A DNA stretch of 37,749 nucleotides from Mesotaenium endlicherianum (taxonomy: Eukaryota; Streptophyta; Zygnematophyceae; Zygnematales; Mesotaeniaceae). The stretch is taken from positions 1,560 to 39,308 of the forward strand of contig WELA01013859.1 in assembly GCA_009602735.1 (NCBI GenBank). The letters are read 5' to 3'. The notes beneath the pieces are model-generated. The model was not told where the DNA came from. It saw only the letters and a list, made by a program, of their open reading frames with translations, and did not search any database. The translations under genes and the position numbers were made by a program. Positions 19,702 to 30,721 of the stretch are shown here, in pieces. Each line of letters begins with the position of its first letter. Within the stretch, counting starts at the first letter, position 1.

Positions 19702-20393
19702 ATGGCGCCCTCGCTATTTTCATTACAGTGGCGCATAGTCTTGCGTCAATGGAAGACTCCATCATTTTCCACCGCCAGGGGGGCTAAGCTGAGCATGAAG
19801 CAAGCACTGGAGAATGTATTGGAGTTTGTTCGAATCTACGTAGGACTAGGTCCTGAATATAGGGGTTGTACTGTAGGACCCCCTTTTATTTATGGTGTTT
19901 ACGGACTACCAAGTTGTCCCCTTTGTTTGGAAAAGTTTGGCAATGACCAGCATTGGGTTGTTCAAGCAACTAAATGTCGCCACATGATGCACCAGGTAAG
20001 ATCTGCTTCCGTTAATCAGGTGTTCATGCTGCACGTCCATTGCTGTGGAAGCCAGTGCAAATTATATGAAGCAGGGCCAATGAATTTCTGTTATTTATAG
20101 CTATCCTCCTTGTCCTTCTATCAATGATGTTCTTATTTGTCCTTCATACACAGGTTTGCCTCGAAGGTTTCATTGTCCACCTCAACATGTGCCCTATGTG
20201 CTATGTCATTGAGGCACAAACACCAACAGGGCCAGAGGAGTCCATGCCAGAGGAGTCCATTCCAACAGGTGCTGCGGCCCCCAATGAAGCTGGGGTCAAG
20301 CAACAGTCCTTTAAAGGGTTGAAGGGTGCTCTTGCAGGCTCAACATTCCCATTTTTTTTTTCAAAGAAATACGTAAAGGTTCACACATGTTGA
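19702..20393 (+). CDS. RING-H2 zinc finger protein, two exons
   Basis: Predicted exons 19702-19995 and 20154-20393 (177 residues) join in phase 0 across a 158-bp GT-AG intron (donor CAG|GTAAGA, acceptor ACACAG|GTT). Splicing creates a complete RING-H2 finger: C72-x2-C75-x16-C92-x-H94-x2-H97-x2-C100-x10-C111-x2-C114. The intron interrupts it between H97 and C100. This fold binds two zinc ions and recruits ubiquitin-conjugating E2 enzymes, so the product is probably an E3 ubiquitin ligase. There is no transmembrane segment or signal peptide. The tail has a short ESMPEESIP repeat. Start choice: first ATG in frame after a TATA-like box. GTAAAG at 20371 could be a further donor, so the C-terminus is uncertain. 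Substrate unknown. Confidence 0.7.
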
Positions 20394-21979
20394 CCTGGTG
20401 ATGTGTATGTACATATGACGTTTTAGTTTAATTTGCTGCACCAACATCTGAGGTCTAAGTGCAAGTTATATAATGTAAAATAAGACATACCTAGCTTTAA
20501 GGAGGTGGTGATGATGGTAGTTGGTGATATTTGAAACTAAAAGGTAATGACTCCTAACGGTTGTGGGAAAGGTGTAGGATTGGCACGCGAGAAAAAATTT
20601 GTGTATTGTACCTCTACGACTGAATTAGGCGCCTTGTGGTTGTTGTGCGGTTTCGGCCTGTAGCCTGATATACCCCAGTATGGTAGCAAAGAAATTTTGT
20701 CTTGTTGTATTCCAAGGCAAGAAGGAGATGCATGGCACTTGATTGCTTGTCGACTATTCGTGTGTAGAAGAAGCTGCTTTGTAGCGTTCAGTTTTGTGGA
20801 CTACTAGTATGTCAGAGAAGCAACTGCAAATCATATAGGTAGCTCAGTAGCTCCTGGCCCCCTCTTGGTTCTTCCTTTCTTTGCACTGTCAAAACATCAT
20901 TTGTTTCTTCATGGTTTGGACATATGCTGTCTACTAGGAGTCATACAAATTCATACAGGTGATGGGCATTCTCATTTGCTTAGGACCTCAACTTGTTGTG
21001 TGTATCTTGTCGTCACTCGTGCACCTAAGTACACTTGCTAGCGCTGTCCATATTTGTAGGCAAGGAATATTTATTGCCTTCAATGCCTCTGCACGTTGAT
21101 GGCACATGTTGTGAAGGCATTACTTGACGCTCTCAAAATGACATCGTGAGTCAAAGCAGGAACTGCTCTTCATATGCCATGGTTAATTATTCAGAGGGAC
21201 CAACTATCCCAGCTTCATCTGCTGAGCTTTAGCCTGCAGCTGGAGTACTTTTAAGTTTGTGACTGCTCTGTGCACATGTTTAGCTCTACAGAAGACAAAA
21301 TGCACTCACAATATTTTATGGTGAACATAGACCAAAACTAAATGTAATAAAGTGTAAACGGATTACATAATGCTACTTTGCTCTTTCTTTATTTGTTCTT
21401 GTAATAGTCTTTACATACCACTGCTAGTATGATGGAGACCACTACCACTCAAAATTATTAAATCAACACCTCAGCTAGCTTCCAAAAATCCATCAATGAA
21501 TAAAAAAACAATACAGCTAAACAAGCACAAGCTAGGCGGCAAAGCACGCCATTTCTATCAATAATTATGAGAGAAGGAAATAGAGAGGTGGGGTGGGCCC
21601 AGGCATGAGAAACAAGTGTCAGGCAATGCTGCTAGGTAATGAAGAGGAGGACAGGTGTCAGGGCAGCACTGCAAAGTTACACAACACTTGGAAGAAGCCG
21701 AAGGCGTCGGCATCTGGAAGCGCTGTGCTGCATTGCGCGCGCTCAGAGAGAGGGGGTTATTTTACGCCACATGCAAGCGGCAAACACCCACCCGCACGAA
21801 GGCGAGCTCAACGGGCAGTGTGCCTCTCTCTCTCTGCATGTGCGCGTGTGCGTTCGTGCCACACATAGAAAGCAGCCGCTAGCGCGCTCCCCATGCAGTG
21901 CAGGTGTAGCCAACCGAGGCTGATACGGGCGCAAGCTGCCAGGGGCGAGGGATATTGTCATGCACCAAGAGGCATGAAT
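20394..21979. other. 3' flank and intergenic DNA
   Basis: Mostly AT-rich sequence without long frames, probably 3' UTR or introns of the RING gene followed by intergenic DNA. It becomes GC-rich after about 21580. Frames at 21593-21923 overlap on several phases and carry no recognisable motif. Confidence 0.45.
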
Positions 21980-22137
21980 GTGGGGACAGAGAGAGGGAGA
22001 GAGAGAGAGGGAGAGCGCAAGAACAGGCGAATCATTGCTTCGGGAGAGGAGGCAAGAAGGGAAGAATCGAAGGGTGGAAGGGGAGGGAAGGAGGGTGGTA
22101 GGAAGAGAGGGAGGCGGAAGGGAAGGAAAAAGGGCAA
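21980..22137 (+). repeat. GA-rich polypurine tract
   Basis: About 150 bases almost free of pyrimidines on the plus strand, starting as (GA)n and changing to GGAA/GGGA units. Long purine mirror-like tracts can form triplex H-DNA. The Arg/Glu/Gly-rich frames over it reflect composition only. Confidence 0.8.
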
Positions 22138-22573
22138 CAGTACCCTTGCCTTCCGCATCCTTCCTCCACCCCCCTGCTCGCTTCCCTCGTGGCCCCAAGC
22201 TACGTTTTCCTCGAAGCTCTTCAACGAACACTTGCCTTCCCCCTAAGCAGGTACTACGCACACTCCCACACCCTACGCGCCCGTCCCTCCTTCCTCCCCC
22301 CACGGCATCCCCGCCACATATGGCCACGTCTGTTGCACATTCCAGCACCAGCCCTGAGGCTTGAGGTGCCACGTGGCAGCTGCAGGCACACGCCCCCCCA
22401 AGACGAGGCGCAGCCTGCGAAGTCCGTCCCACTGTTGCCACATGTCCTTCCCTGGCGACTTCTCTTTCTTGCTCTCTCTGGCAATCATGCTGCGGACGCC
22501 ATGTGGCCAACACATATAGCAATGCATCGTCTGGCACCAGCTCCCACCCACCCCCCCCCTCCCCGCCCTCTTA
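22138..22573. other. GC-rich intergenic DNA, no supported gene
   Basis: Pyrimidine-rich DNA with open frames on both strands but no family signature. Ends in a C-rich stretch at the N (22574). Confidence 0.4.
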
Positions 22574-22574
22574 N

Positions 22575-23264
<690 letters not shown>

Positions 23265-23265
23265 N

Positions 23266-24381
23266 GACAATACACTAGCCGTGAATAATACTCGTAAGTC
23301 AAATGCGAGTAAACTAGCATCAATAATGCAAATCAGTAAACTCATACATAAGCAAGGTTAGAAGACAGGGCGTATCAATGGCTTCTCGCCTTGGATTCAG
23401 ATCTCTCTCAGTAAGCTGTACAAGAGAGTTGGCCTCGTTTTCGAATGCCGAACTCGAGAGCAATGCCTAGCATATGTACATGGAATGAGTTTACTGTTCA
23501 ACGGTCAGTGCGATGGCACCGCCTACCCGGGAGTTAACCACGTTGGTAGGACCTCGGTTAACCAAATCCACCGCCATCTCCCATCATCCCGAATCGCCAT
23601 CCATCATAGGGATGTCATCTGGCCATTCATCTAGCACACCACACTTAGATGCATATCGAGGCAGTTCGCTGCTACCGAGTACGGAAGTCAGCTGGCTGTC
23701 AAAGAATCTGTCAGCAAGCTGACTTAAGGTGACCTCAGCCTGCTACTTCGGGATGAGTCATTAAACTGATAATAAATATAAAGTCCTGCAGACTGATCAT
23801 TAACTAGAGTTCAGCAGGCTGAACTTATTTAACTATATTATTTAAATGAATATTATGTCAACAAATATACTGATTCATTACAATCCCTCCAACTTATCAT
23901 GTTGTCGCCCCGACAACACTAACACTAATAATAGCGTGCTGTCCCTTCCGTCCCCAGCCTACTGCCATTAGGAGGGAGATGTCCCTGAGGCCCTATACTC
24001 AGGAGAGCCACACCTCCTCCTGTCTTGGGGTCTTCTAAAGCCTGTCAGAGAGGGAGGCTCCGAGTAAGGACCCCGCGGAGAACGCAGTAACTGGGCTGTT
24101 TCCTCTTGCACAGTCTGGAGGGAGGCAGCCTTCTCCTGGGCAGCCCTCAAACTGACAGGTACGTATACCGGCATCCCAGAAGGATGTTGCATGACATGAG
24201 CCAAGGGTACATGCCCTCTCTGCGAGGGAGATGCTGGCAGGCCTCTGGCTACCTCCCGAGCAGCCCTCCTGTCTGCCTTGACTGACTGGGTCTCCTTGCC
24301 TGGAGATGGGATCTGTCCTCTGGCAGTCCCCAACCAAGTGATATCCTCCTCTTCAGCGAGTTGCTGCATGGCCCACCCCGT
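23266..24381 (-). mobile_element. Family A copy A3, 3' fragment
   Basis: A minus-strand element remnant: partial 3' LTR (23266-23882), polypurine tract (23884-23895), hairpin GTTGTCG-ccc-CGACAAC (23901-23917) and the end of ORF3. It is cut at 24381, where plus-strand copy A4 begins. The rest of A3 would be expected beyond A4's missing 3' end, outside this assembly or lost. The LTR lacks its first ~100 bases at the gap. Confidence 0.85.
23968..24381 (-). pseudogene. ORF3 C-terminus, copy A3
   Basis: Reads MQQLAEEEDITWLGTARG ... GLPASPSQRGHVPLAHVMQH and LLRSPRGPYSEPPSL, nearly identical to A6 ORF3. An extra AGG triplet changes the reading around the stop, so A3 continues 17 residues further than A6. 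Truncated upstream by insertion of A4. Confidence 0.8.
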
Positions 24382-25101
24382 TGTAATGAATCAGTATACT
24401 GGTTGATATAATATTCATTTAAATAATATAGTTAAATAAGTTCAGCCTGCTGAACTCTAGTTAACAATCAGTCTGCTGGACTTTATACTTAATATGAGGT
24501 TAATGACTTGGCCGGAAGTAGCAGGCTGAGGTCACCTTAAGTCAGCTTGCTGACACATTCTTTGACAGCCAGCTGACTTCCGTACTCGGTAGCAGCGAAC
24601 TGCCTCGATATGCATCTAAGTGCGATATGCTAGATGAATGGCCAGATGACATCCCTATGATGGATGGCGATTCGGGATGATGGGAGATGGCGGTGGATTT
24701 GGTTAACCGAGGTCCTACCAACGTGGTTAACTCCCGGGTAGGCGGTGCCATCGCACTGACCGTTGAACAGTAAACTCATTCCATGTACATATGCTAGGCA
24801 TTGCTCTCGAGTTCGGCATTCGGAAACGAGGCCAACTCTCTTGTACAGCTTACTGAGAGAGATCTGAATCCAAGGCGAGAAGCCATTGATACGCACTGTC
24901 TTCTAACCTTGCTTATGTATGAGTTTACTGATTTGCATCATTGATGCTAGTTTACTCGCATTTGACTTACGAGTATTATTCCCTGCTAGTGTATTGTCCT
25001 TTGCCGTTTAACTAGTTAACGGAAATACCATAAAGATTACTTGCTGATATAAAGATCTTTATTAATTGTTAATCGCCTATTTGGTAAGTCGATTCATTTC
25101 A
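24382..25101 (+). repeat. 5' LTR of A4
   Basis: A 720-bp LTR with TG...CA ends. It carries GTTCAGCCTGCTGAAC at 24440-24455 and GTCAGCTTGCTGAC at 24541-24554. A TATAAAG string lies at 25048-25054, but it is so close to the LTR end that its role as promoter is doubtful. Confidence 0.95.
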
Positions 25102-25102
25102 G

Positions 25103-25120
25103 TGGTATCGGAGCAGTTAT
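25103..25120 (+). promoter_or_regulatory. Primer binding site of A4
   Basis: TGGTATCGGAGCAGTTAT begins one base after the LTR, matching the same initiator-Met tRNA type as family B. Confidence 0.85.
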
Positions 25121-25135
25121 CACAGTCTTCTTTGT

Positions 25136-26614
25136 ATGGTAAGGACAAGGTCTCAAACTAGCAACTCCCGAGACATGGAGAACCAGGATAACGAGAATGT
25201 CGAAAACCAGGCGGAAAGCCATGTAGCGGGAAACCGTACCTATTCGGAAGCAGTAGCGGATACTGCAGCTAGGGAGGCTGCAGATGAGGCAGCTGCTATT
25301 GCCTCAGTCGCAGCTCAGCAAGCTGAGGAGGAGATAGCCAGACTAGAAGCTGAACAAGTAGCAAAGGCCGCTGAAGATATACAAAGGAGGGAAGGACAGC
25401 CAGCTGACGAGCGCACTGTTGAAGAACTTATGGCATCAAGGGCCAATGTTCTGAACCCACCTCCTGCCGTACAACTCAATGTACCCCTAGGTCAAATACG
25501 TGACCGGCTGAATGCGGCAGGAATTGCTGCTGCAGGAGCAAGAGGGATTGTTGAGGACACTACTCAGCGAGTAGATGCCAATGCTGCTGCTGCATTTGCT
25601 AATCTACCACCCCAAAATGTAGACTTGGGAGCATTGTTCGTTCAGATGCAGTCGCAAATGGCGACCATGTATCAGTCCCAGCAGGAGGACAAAAGAATCA
25701 TAATGTCCCTACTCCGGGACAGAGACCAACTGGGGTCTCACACCACTAGTGGTGGTGGCCGAGGGCCTAGTAAGCCCAAGCCGAAACCTCCCCAGGACTA
25801 TGATCCTGAGGGAAACAGAAAATATTACCTGATCAAGTTTCTCGCGGATGTTGAGCAGTGGCTGGAGAACTACCCAGAACTGCAAGATTACGAGAAGGTC
25901 AGGCACACCGGTGCGCTACTGAAAGGCAGTGCCGCAGACTGGTGGCTTTACTGGAAGGAAGAGCGTAAGGCTCGGCAACTCGGTGACCCTACGTGGGTAG
26001 AGTTTGTCGAGAAGTTGCATGAGAAGTTTGATGTCATCAACCAGCAGGAGAAAGCTATCTATGCGATGATCTCCCTGACACTGAAGCAGACCACTTCAGT
26101 TGCTGAGTTTGCTCAAAAGTTCCAAGAGAACATGATGAAGCAGCCTGATTTGCCAGAACGGTATAGGATAGCATACTTCAGGTATGGCTTGAAATCCGAG
26201 GTCTCTGGTCATTTTGCTGAGAAAAAGTATGAGAAACTGGCTGACTTGATCCAGGATGCTGACGCCTGGGATCAGCAGCAGTTCAATCACAAGCGCCAGA
26301 GTAACGCTTTGGTGTCTAAGATTGTCAAAAAGCCCCACGGTTCCTACAATGCAATTGAAGGAGACCAGGCTGAGGATAACCAAGGTGAAGAATATGGGTA
26401 TGAGTACAATGCTATTCAGTCTAGAGGTAGAGGTGATTCCTCTCGAGGTGGCTATGGAAGGGGTGGTGGTAGGACTAAGCCGAGACCAGCCTCAGCAAAA
26501 TCCACTTGCTACCATTGTCAGCAATTGGGTCACTACAGAGAACAGTGTCCAATCAAGCACCTTCCCAAGGTCAAGAGAAAAGACCAGCCTTTCAAAGACA
26601 GCAACAGTCAGTAA
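25136..26614 (+). CDS. Family A gag
   Basis: An intact 492-residue capsid-nucleocapsid protein that would assemble the virus-like particle. It starts at the first ATG after the PBS. Residues 1-110 are Ala/Glu-rich and likely helical (AAREAADEAAAIASVAAQQA). The gag core lies around 215-385 (KYYLIKFLADVEQWLENY, GSAADWWLYWKEE, LKQTTSVAEFAQKF). An RG-rich stretch (RGGYGRGGGRTK) precedes one zinc knuckle, C458-x2-C461-x4-H466-x4-C471. A second frame overlaps the gag end in the -1 phase and leads to pol. A5 has a shortened copy. Confidence 0.93.
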   Translation: MVRTRSQTSNSRDMENQDNENVENQAESHVAGNRTYSEAVADTAAREAADEAAAIASVAAQQAEEEIARLEAEQVAKAAEDIQRREGQPADERTVEELMASRANVLNPPPAVQLNVPLGQIRDRLNAAGIAAAGARGIVEDTTQRVDANAAAAFANLPPQNVDLGALFVQMQSQMATMYQSQQEDKRIIMSLLRDRDQLGSHTTSGGGRGPSKPKPKPPQDYDPEGNRKYYLIKFLADVEQWLENYPELQDYEKVRHTGALLKGSAADWWLYWKEERKARQLGDPTWVEFVEKLHEKFDVINQQEKAIYAMISLTLKQTTSVAEFAQKFQENMMKQPDLPERYRIAYFRYGLKSEVSGHFAEKKYEKLADLIQDADAWDQQQFNHKRQSNALVSKIVKKPHGSYNAIEGDQAEDNQGEEYGYEYNAIQSRGRGDSSRGGYGRGGGRTKPRPASAKSTCYHCQQLGHYREQCPIKHLPKVKRKDQPFKDSNSQ

Positions 26615-26733
26615 TCCAATCTACTGACTGTGAGGATGCTAGAGATAGTGAGTCGTCACTAGCTGCCCTCGTAGCAGGTATTATGGGTCCTGCTGAACTG
26701 GATTCACTATGCATGCCTGAGAACGAGATATAG
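26506..26733 (+). other. Gag-pol junction reading frame
   Basis: An open frame in the -1 phase relative to gag overlaps its last 109 bases and ends at TAG (26731-26733), 15 bases before the pol ATG at 26749, in the same phase as pol. Pol could be made by a -1 frameshift plus stop readthrough, or by reinitiation at 26749; alternatively the TAG is a copy-specific mutation. No clear slippery heptamer is seen. Composition after residue 40 (DSESSLAALVAGIMG) looks protein-like. Confidence 0.45.
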
Positions 26734-26748
26734 GAGACCATCAGCAAT

Positions 26749-29700
26749 ATGGACGTCCAGAGAGTGCACACTCTGGATGCTCTTGTTCCACCTGATGTCC
26801 AACATTTCTTTGCTAAGTCAGGAGAACAATGCGAAAGTCAGGAAAAGACAGTCCCCCCTATCCTACTGCATTGCATGATTGCAGGTAGGAAGGTGAGGGC
26901 ATTTGTTGACGGAGGGGCGTCACATACTTTTATCCACAAGGACTTAGTTAAGCGGCTAAGGCTGCCTACTGTCACCCAAGGGAATAGAAAAATATTCCTT
27001 GGAGATGCCTCAAGTATCCCGGGAGGAGTTATAACCAAGCCTATTGAGGTCCAGTTAGGTTCTGGCATTGCAGTTCTAACTGAAACGCTTACATTTGAGG
27101 TACTCAACACTGGCTTTTATGATCTCGTGCTAGGCAGGTCCTGGCTTAATAGACATCAAGCTGAAGTGTGTTGGAGCAGAGGTACAGTTAAAGTGAGAGG
27201 AGCCAGTGATGGGCAGACTGACTTGGCACCCACCAGTGCTCTTCCTCTTGTCCTGTGTGGATGGCAAATGAAGGAAAAGAAGAGGCTTCCAGAAGGATGC
27301 AAGTTGCTGAATGCAATGGAGTTCGTCAAAAGCTGGAACCAGAAGGAAGACAGAATGTTCTGTCTGCTGCTAAGAGAGGTACCTCCTCAACCTGAAGAAG
27401 TGGTTGAGAAAAAGGTAAGCCCTCCGGAGCACCCTACTGCTGCAAAAATTGTTGCTCAGTACACTGATGTGTTTAACATGCCTCCAGGACTACCCCCTAA
27501 AAGGGAAGTAGATCATAGGATTGATCTATTACCTGGTAGCCAGCCACCCTGGCAACGCACTTATGGCTTGTCTTATTTGGAGAGCGAGGAGTTGAAAACA
27601 CAGATTGCAGAGCTGGAGGAAAATGGTTACATTTCTCCCAGTAAATCACCGTACGGCGCACCTATCCTATTTGTTAAGAAAAAGGATGGCAGTATGCGGA
27701 TGTGTGTGGATTACAGAGCCCTGAACAGAATTACAGTAAAGAACAAGTATGCTTTACCCAGAATCGAGGACTTGCTTGATACCCTGTCTGGCGCTAAGGT
27801 GTTCAGTAAGATAGATCTCAAGAGTGGTTATCATCAAATCAGAATTGCTGAGGGGGATGAACACAAGACTGCTTTCCGCACACGTTATGGACACTATGAG
27901 TTCAACGTGATGCCATTTGGACTGACTAATGCTCCTGCTACCTTTATGGGTGCTATGAATGACATTTTCAGACCTTATTTGGATAAGTTTGTGCAAGTTT
28001 TCCTGGATGATATTTTAATTTTCTCTAAAGATGAAGCTCAGCACACTGAACACTTAAAGAAAGTGCTGGACACTCTGCGGAAAAATCACTTGTATGCTAA
28101 AATAAGCAAGTGTGATTTCTTTAAGGAAAGTATTGAATTCTTAGGCCACGTTGTCAGTAAAGAGGGCATCAGTGTGGATCCTAAGAAAGTCCAGACCGTA
28201 AGGGACTGGCCAGTACCACAGTCTGTCTCTGAAGTCAGATCCTTCCTCGGGTTGGCTAATTACTATAGGAGATTAATTAAGAAATATTCCACAAAGGCCA
28301 GTAAGTTGACTGACCTTACTAAGAAAGACATCGGGTATGTGTGGGGGGAAGAGCAGCAGGCTGCCTTCCAAACCCTTAAAGATGCCCTTTGTTCTGCCCC
28401 AGTGCTCGCCGTGTATGACCCCAGCAAACCCGTGCAGGTGGTTACTGATGCCTCTGATTTTGCCATGGGTGCTATTTTGTTGCAGCCTGCTGACAAAACC
28501 ACAAAGGATGGTAAGGTACGGCAAGAGTGGCATCCTGTGTTGTATGAGTCTATGAAATTTAATCCAGCGGAGATTAATTACTCAGTGCATGATAAAGAGC
28601 TGCTAGCTATCATTCATGTACTCAAACAGTGGAGAGCATACTTACATGGTAAAGCTTTTAAGGTGATTACAGATCATCTAGCTCAGACCCACTTTCAAAA
28701 GAAGTCCAAGCTGTCAAGGAGGGAGAACCGCCGGAGCCAGATGCTGGAGGAGTTCCAAGTCCAAATCGACTACAAACCAGGGAAGTTGAATCCTGCTGAT
28801 GCACTCTCTAGAAGACCTGACTTGCAAGAAAGGAACTTTAGTCAGCATACTGTAGATAAAGTCCTGTGTGCACTCACTTCACTAAAGGTGAAAAAGTCCT
28901 TCCTTGAACAACTTAGGAAAGCCTACCTTTCTGACCCAACATTTGAGCCCAGCCCCACTACTGGTGTGTGTCGTGCTACTGCACTCGGGTATAAGCTCAA
29001 GGGAGGGGTCTGGGTGACTGAAACCACTTCAGGCAGGCTGAAGCTGGTCATTCCTAATAATTTGGAAATAAGGTCTCTCTTACTGAGTCAAGCTCATGAC
29101 AGTCTCCTGGGTGGACATTTGGGGCAGGCCAAAACTGTTGGCAAACTGGCAAAACATTATCATTGGGAGGGGTTACCCCGGGAGGTCTTGAAATATGTCA
29201 AGTCCTGTGACCAGTGTCAGAGAAATAAGTCTCGGCACACACCACCCGGAGGTCTCTTGCAACCGCTACCCATCCCAGCGGGACGCTGGGAAACTATATC
29301 CATGGACTGGGTGGTCTCACTACCAAGAACTGCCAACGGGCATGATTCAATACTGGTAGTCGTGGATAAACTGACAAAAATGGTCATTTTTATCCCCACA
29401 ACTGTCAAAGTGACTGCACTCGAAACAGCGAGACAGTTTTACAACCATGTAGTATGCCAACATGGGCTCCCTTCTAATATCATCTCAGACAGAGACTCAA
29501 AATTCACCTCTAAGTTCTGGAGAGCTTTAATGGGGTTAATGGGAGTCAAACAGCTGCTCAGCACAGCAAACCACCCTCAGACTGATGGGCAGACTGAAAG
29601 AACTAACCGAGTTCTGCAGGAGGTGCTGAGAGCATATATTAACCAAAAACAAGATAATTGGGATGACCTGTTGCCTCAAATTCAGTTTGCGGTCAACAGT

Positions 29701-29871
29701 GCGGTGCACGCGTCAACGGGCAAAACTCCTTTTGAACTCAGCCTGGGTAGAGTCCCTAAGTCTCCTCTAGATGTGCTAGGGGAATCTTTAACTCACCCTG
29801 AAGGGATTGACAACCCGGTCTCCCTCCAGTTAACTCAGGATTTTGCTGACACCCTGTCAGAAGTCCAATGA
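26749..29871 (+). CDS. Family A pol: protease, RT, RNase H, integrase
   Basis: 1040 residues. The protease active site is [11 protein letters not shown] (D54; DGG in place of the usual DSG/DTG, a known plant gypsy variant). RT motifs: [37 protein letters not shown] and the catalytic FLDD at 418-421. RNase [34 protein letters not shown]. Integrase: HHCC finger ([10 protein letters not shown] ... CDQCQ), then the triad D853, D914, E950 with the standard 35-residue spacing. The TGA at 29869-29871 replaces a CAA present in A6, so the stop is secondary. RT-before-IN order identifies Ty3/gypsy. Confidence 0.93.
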   Translation: MDVQRVHTLDALVPPDVQHFFAKSGEQCESQEKTVPPILLHCMIAGRKVRAFVDGGASHTFIHKDLVKRLRLPTVTQGNRKIFLGDASSIPGGVITKPIEVQLGSGIAVLTETLTFEVLNTGFYDLVLGRSWLNRHQAEVCWSRGTVKVRGASDGQTDLAPTSALPLVLCGWQMKEKKRLPEGCKLLNAMEFVKSWNQKEDRMFCLLLREVPPQPEEVVEKKVSPPEHPTAAKIVAQYTDVFNMPPGLPPKREVDHRIDLLPGSQPPWQRTYGLSYLESEELKTQIAELEENGYISPSKSPYGAPILFVKKKDGSMRMCVDYRALNRITVKNKYALPRIEDLLDTLSGAKVFSKIDLKSGYHQIRIAEGDEHKTAFRTRYGHYEFNVMPFGLTNAPATFMGAMNDIFRPYLDKFVQVFLDDILIFSKDEAQHTEHLKKVLDTLRKNHLYAKISKCDFFKESIEFLGHVVSKEGISVDPKKVQTVRDWPVPQSVSEVRSFLGLANYYRRLIKKYSTKASKLTDLTKKDIGYVWGEEQQAAFQTLKDALCSAPVLAVYDPSKPVQVVTDASDFAMGAILLQPADKTTKDGKVRQEWHPVLYESMKFNPAEINYSVHDKELLAIIHVLKQWRAYLHGKAFKVITDHLAQTHFQKKSKLSRRENRRSQMLEEFQVQIDYKPGKLNPADALSRRPDLQERNFSQHTVDKVLCALTSLKVKKSFLEQLRKAYLSDPTFEPSPTTGVCRATALGYKLKGGVWVTETTSGRLKLVIPNNLEIRSLLLSQAHDSLLGGHLGQAKTVGKLAKHYHWEGLPREVLKYVKSCDQCQRNKSRHTPPGGLLQPLPIPAGRWETISMDWVVSLPRTANGHDSILVVVDKLTKMVIFIPTTVKVTALETARQFYNHVVCQHGLPSNIISDRDSKFTSKFWRALMGLMGVKQLLSTANHPQTDGQTERTNRVLQEVLRAYINQKQDNWDDLLPQIQFAVNSAVHASTGKTPFELSLGRVPKSPLDVLGESLTHPEGIDNPVSLQLTQDFADTLSEVQ

Positions 29872-30399
29872 AACTTGCACAAGGCCCAAGAAAACCAACA
29901 AAAATACGCTAATCAACACCGTCGGGAACTGACATTTTCCAAGGGGGATTTAGTCAAACTGCACTCTCAGCACCTGTACCTCCCTGGTGTGGTCAAGAAA
30001 AAGCTTGGCCCTGTCTGGGTCGGTCCATATTCGGTGGTACGTCGTATCGGTCAGAATGCTTACAAACTGAACATGTCAGCTGAATACAAGGGTCACCCGG
30101 TCTTCAATGTCTTCTTCCTGGAACCATACATCAAAGGTGATACACTGTTCACAGGTCGGTTACCTGTCCAACCGGGACCGGTCCCCGCTGTCCGGGACGG
30201 CGACCCTGAGGAAGATGAGGTCGATGAGATTTTAGACGTTCGCTCGGTCCGTCGATCGTCTAAATATGTCATGAAGTACCTAATCCATTGGAAGGGTTAC
30301 GATGCCTCTGGGGACATTTGGGAATTTAAAGATCAGTTGACCCATGCCAAAGGGGCGTTGAAACGGTTCCACCTTCGGGCGGCTGGGGCACCTCCCTAA
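29872..30399 (+). pseudogene. A4 pol C-terminus: GPY/F module and chromodomain
   Basis: In the same frame as pol after its premature TGA. It contains the integrase GPY/F module (LGPVWVGPYSVVRRIG, about 30007-30054) and a chromodomain (about 30214-30362; VDEILDVRSVRR, YLIHWKGYD, IWEFKDQL) ending KRFH. In functional copies it would be the end of integrase and help target insertion to heterochromatin. Ends with TAA. Confidence 0.88.
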
Positions 30400-30721
30400 C
30401 AGTCATTTCCGTTGACACGGGAAAGTGACAAGAGGTCCTGTCTCCATATCAGTTGGAGGAAGATGTGACAGTTCGGGACAGTTGTGACAGGCAGCCCACC
30501 TTTAAATTTAAGTTGGAGGGAGTGGTAGTCTCTGATCACCATATTACCCACTCAACCTGCGCTCACTCACTTGCTCTTCAACTCAATTTTTCCTTATATT
30601 CGCTCACACCAGGTATTCCACTCTAGGAACTCTCCCGTTCGCGTCCCTCTTCATCAAGGGCACTCAGTAGCGACAAAATATCATGACTTCACTAACTGCG
30701 TTATGTTTATGATTGAGCAGG
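30400..30721 (+). other. A4 spacer between pol and ORF3
   Basis: About 320 bp without a frame. It contains AAGTTGGAGGGA (30510-30521), identical to the 3' polypurine tract, and a weaker AGTTGGAGGA (30451-30460). Between them are repeats of GTGACAG. The end (TTATGATTGAGCAG just before the ORF3 ATG) resembles a splice acceptor, so ORF3 may be expressed from a spliced RNA. A6 has the same arrangement. Confidence 0.65.
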
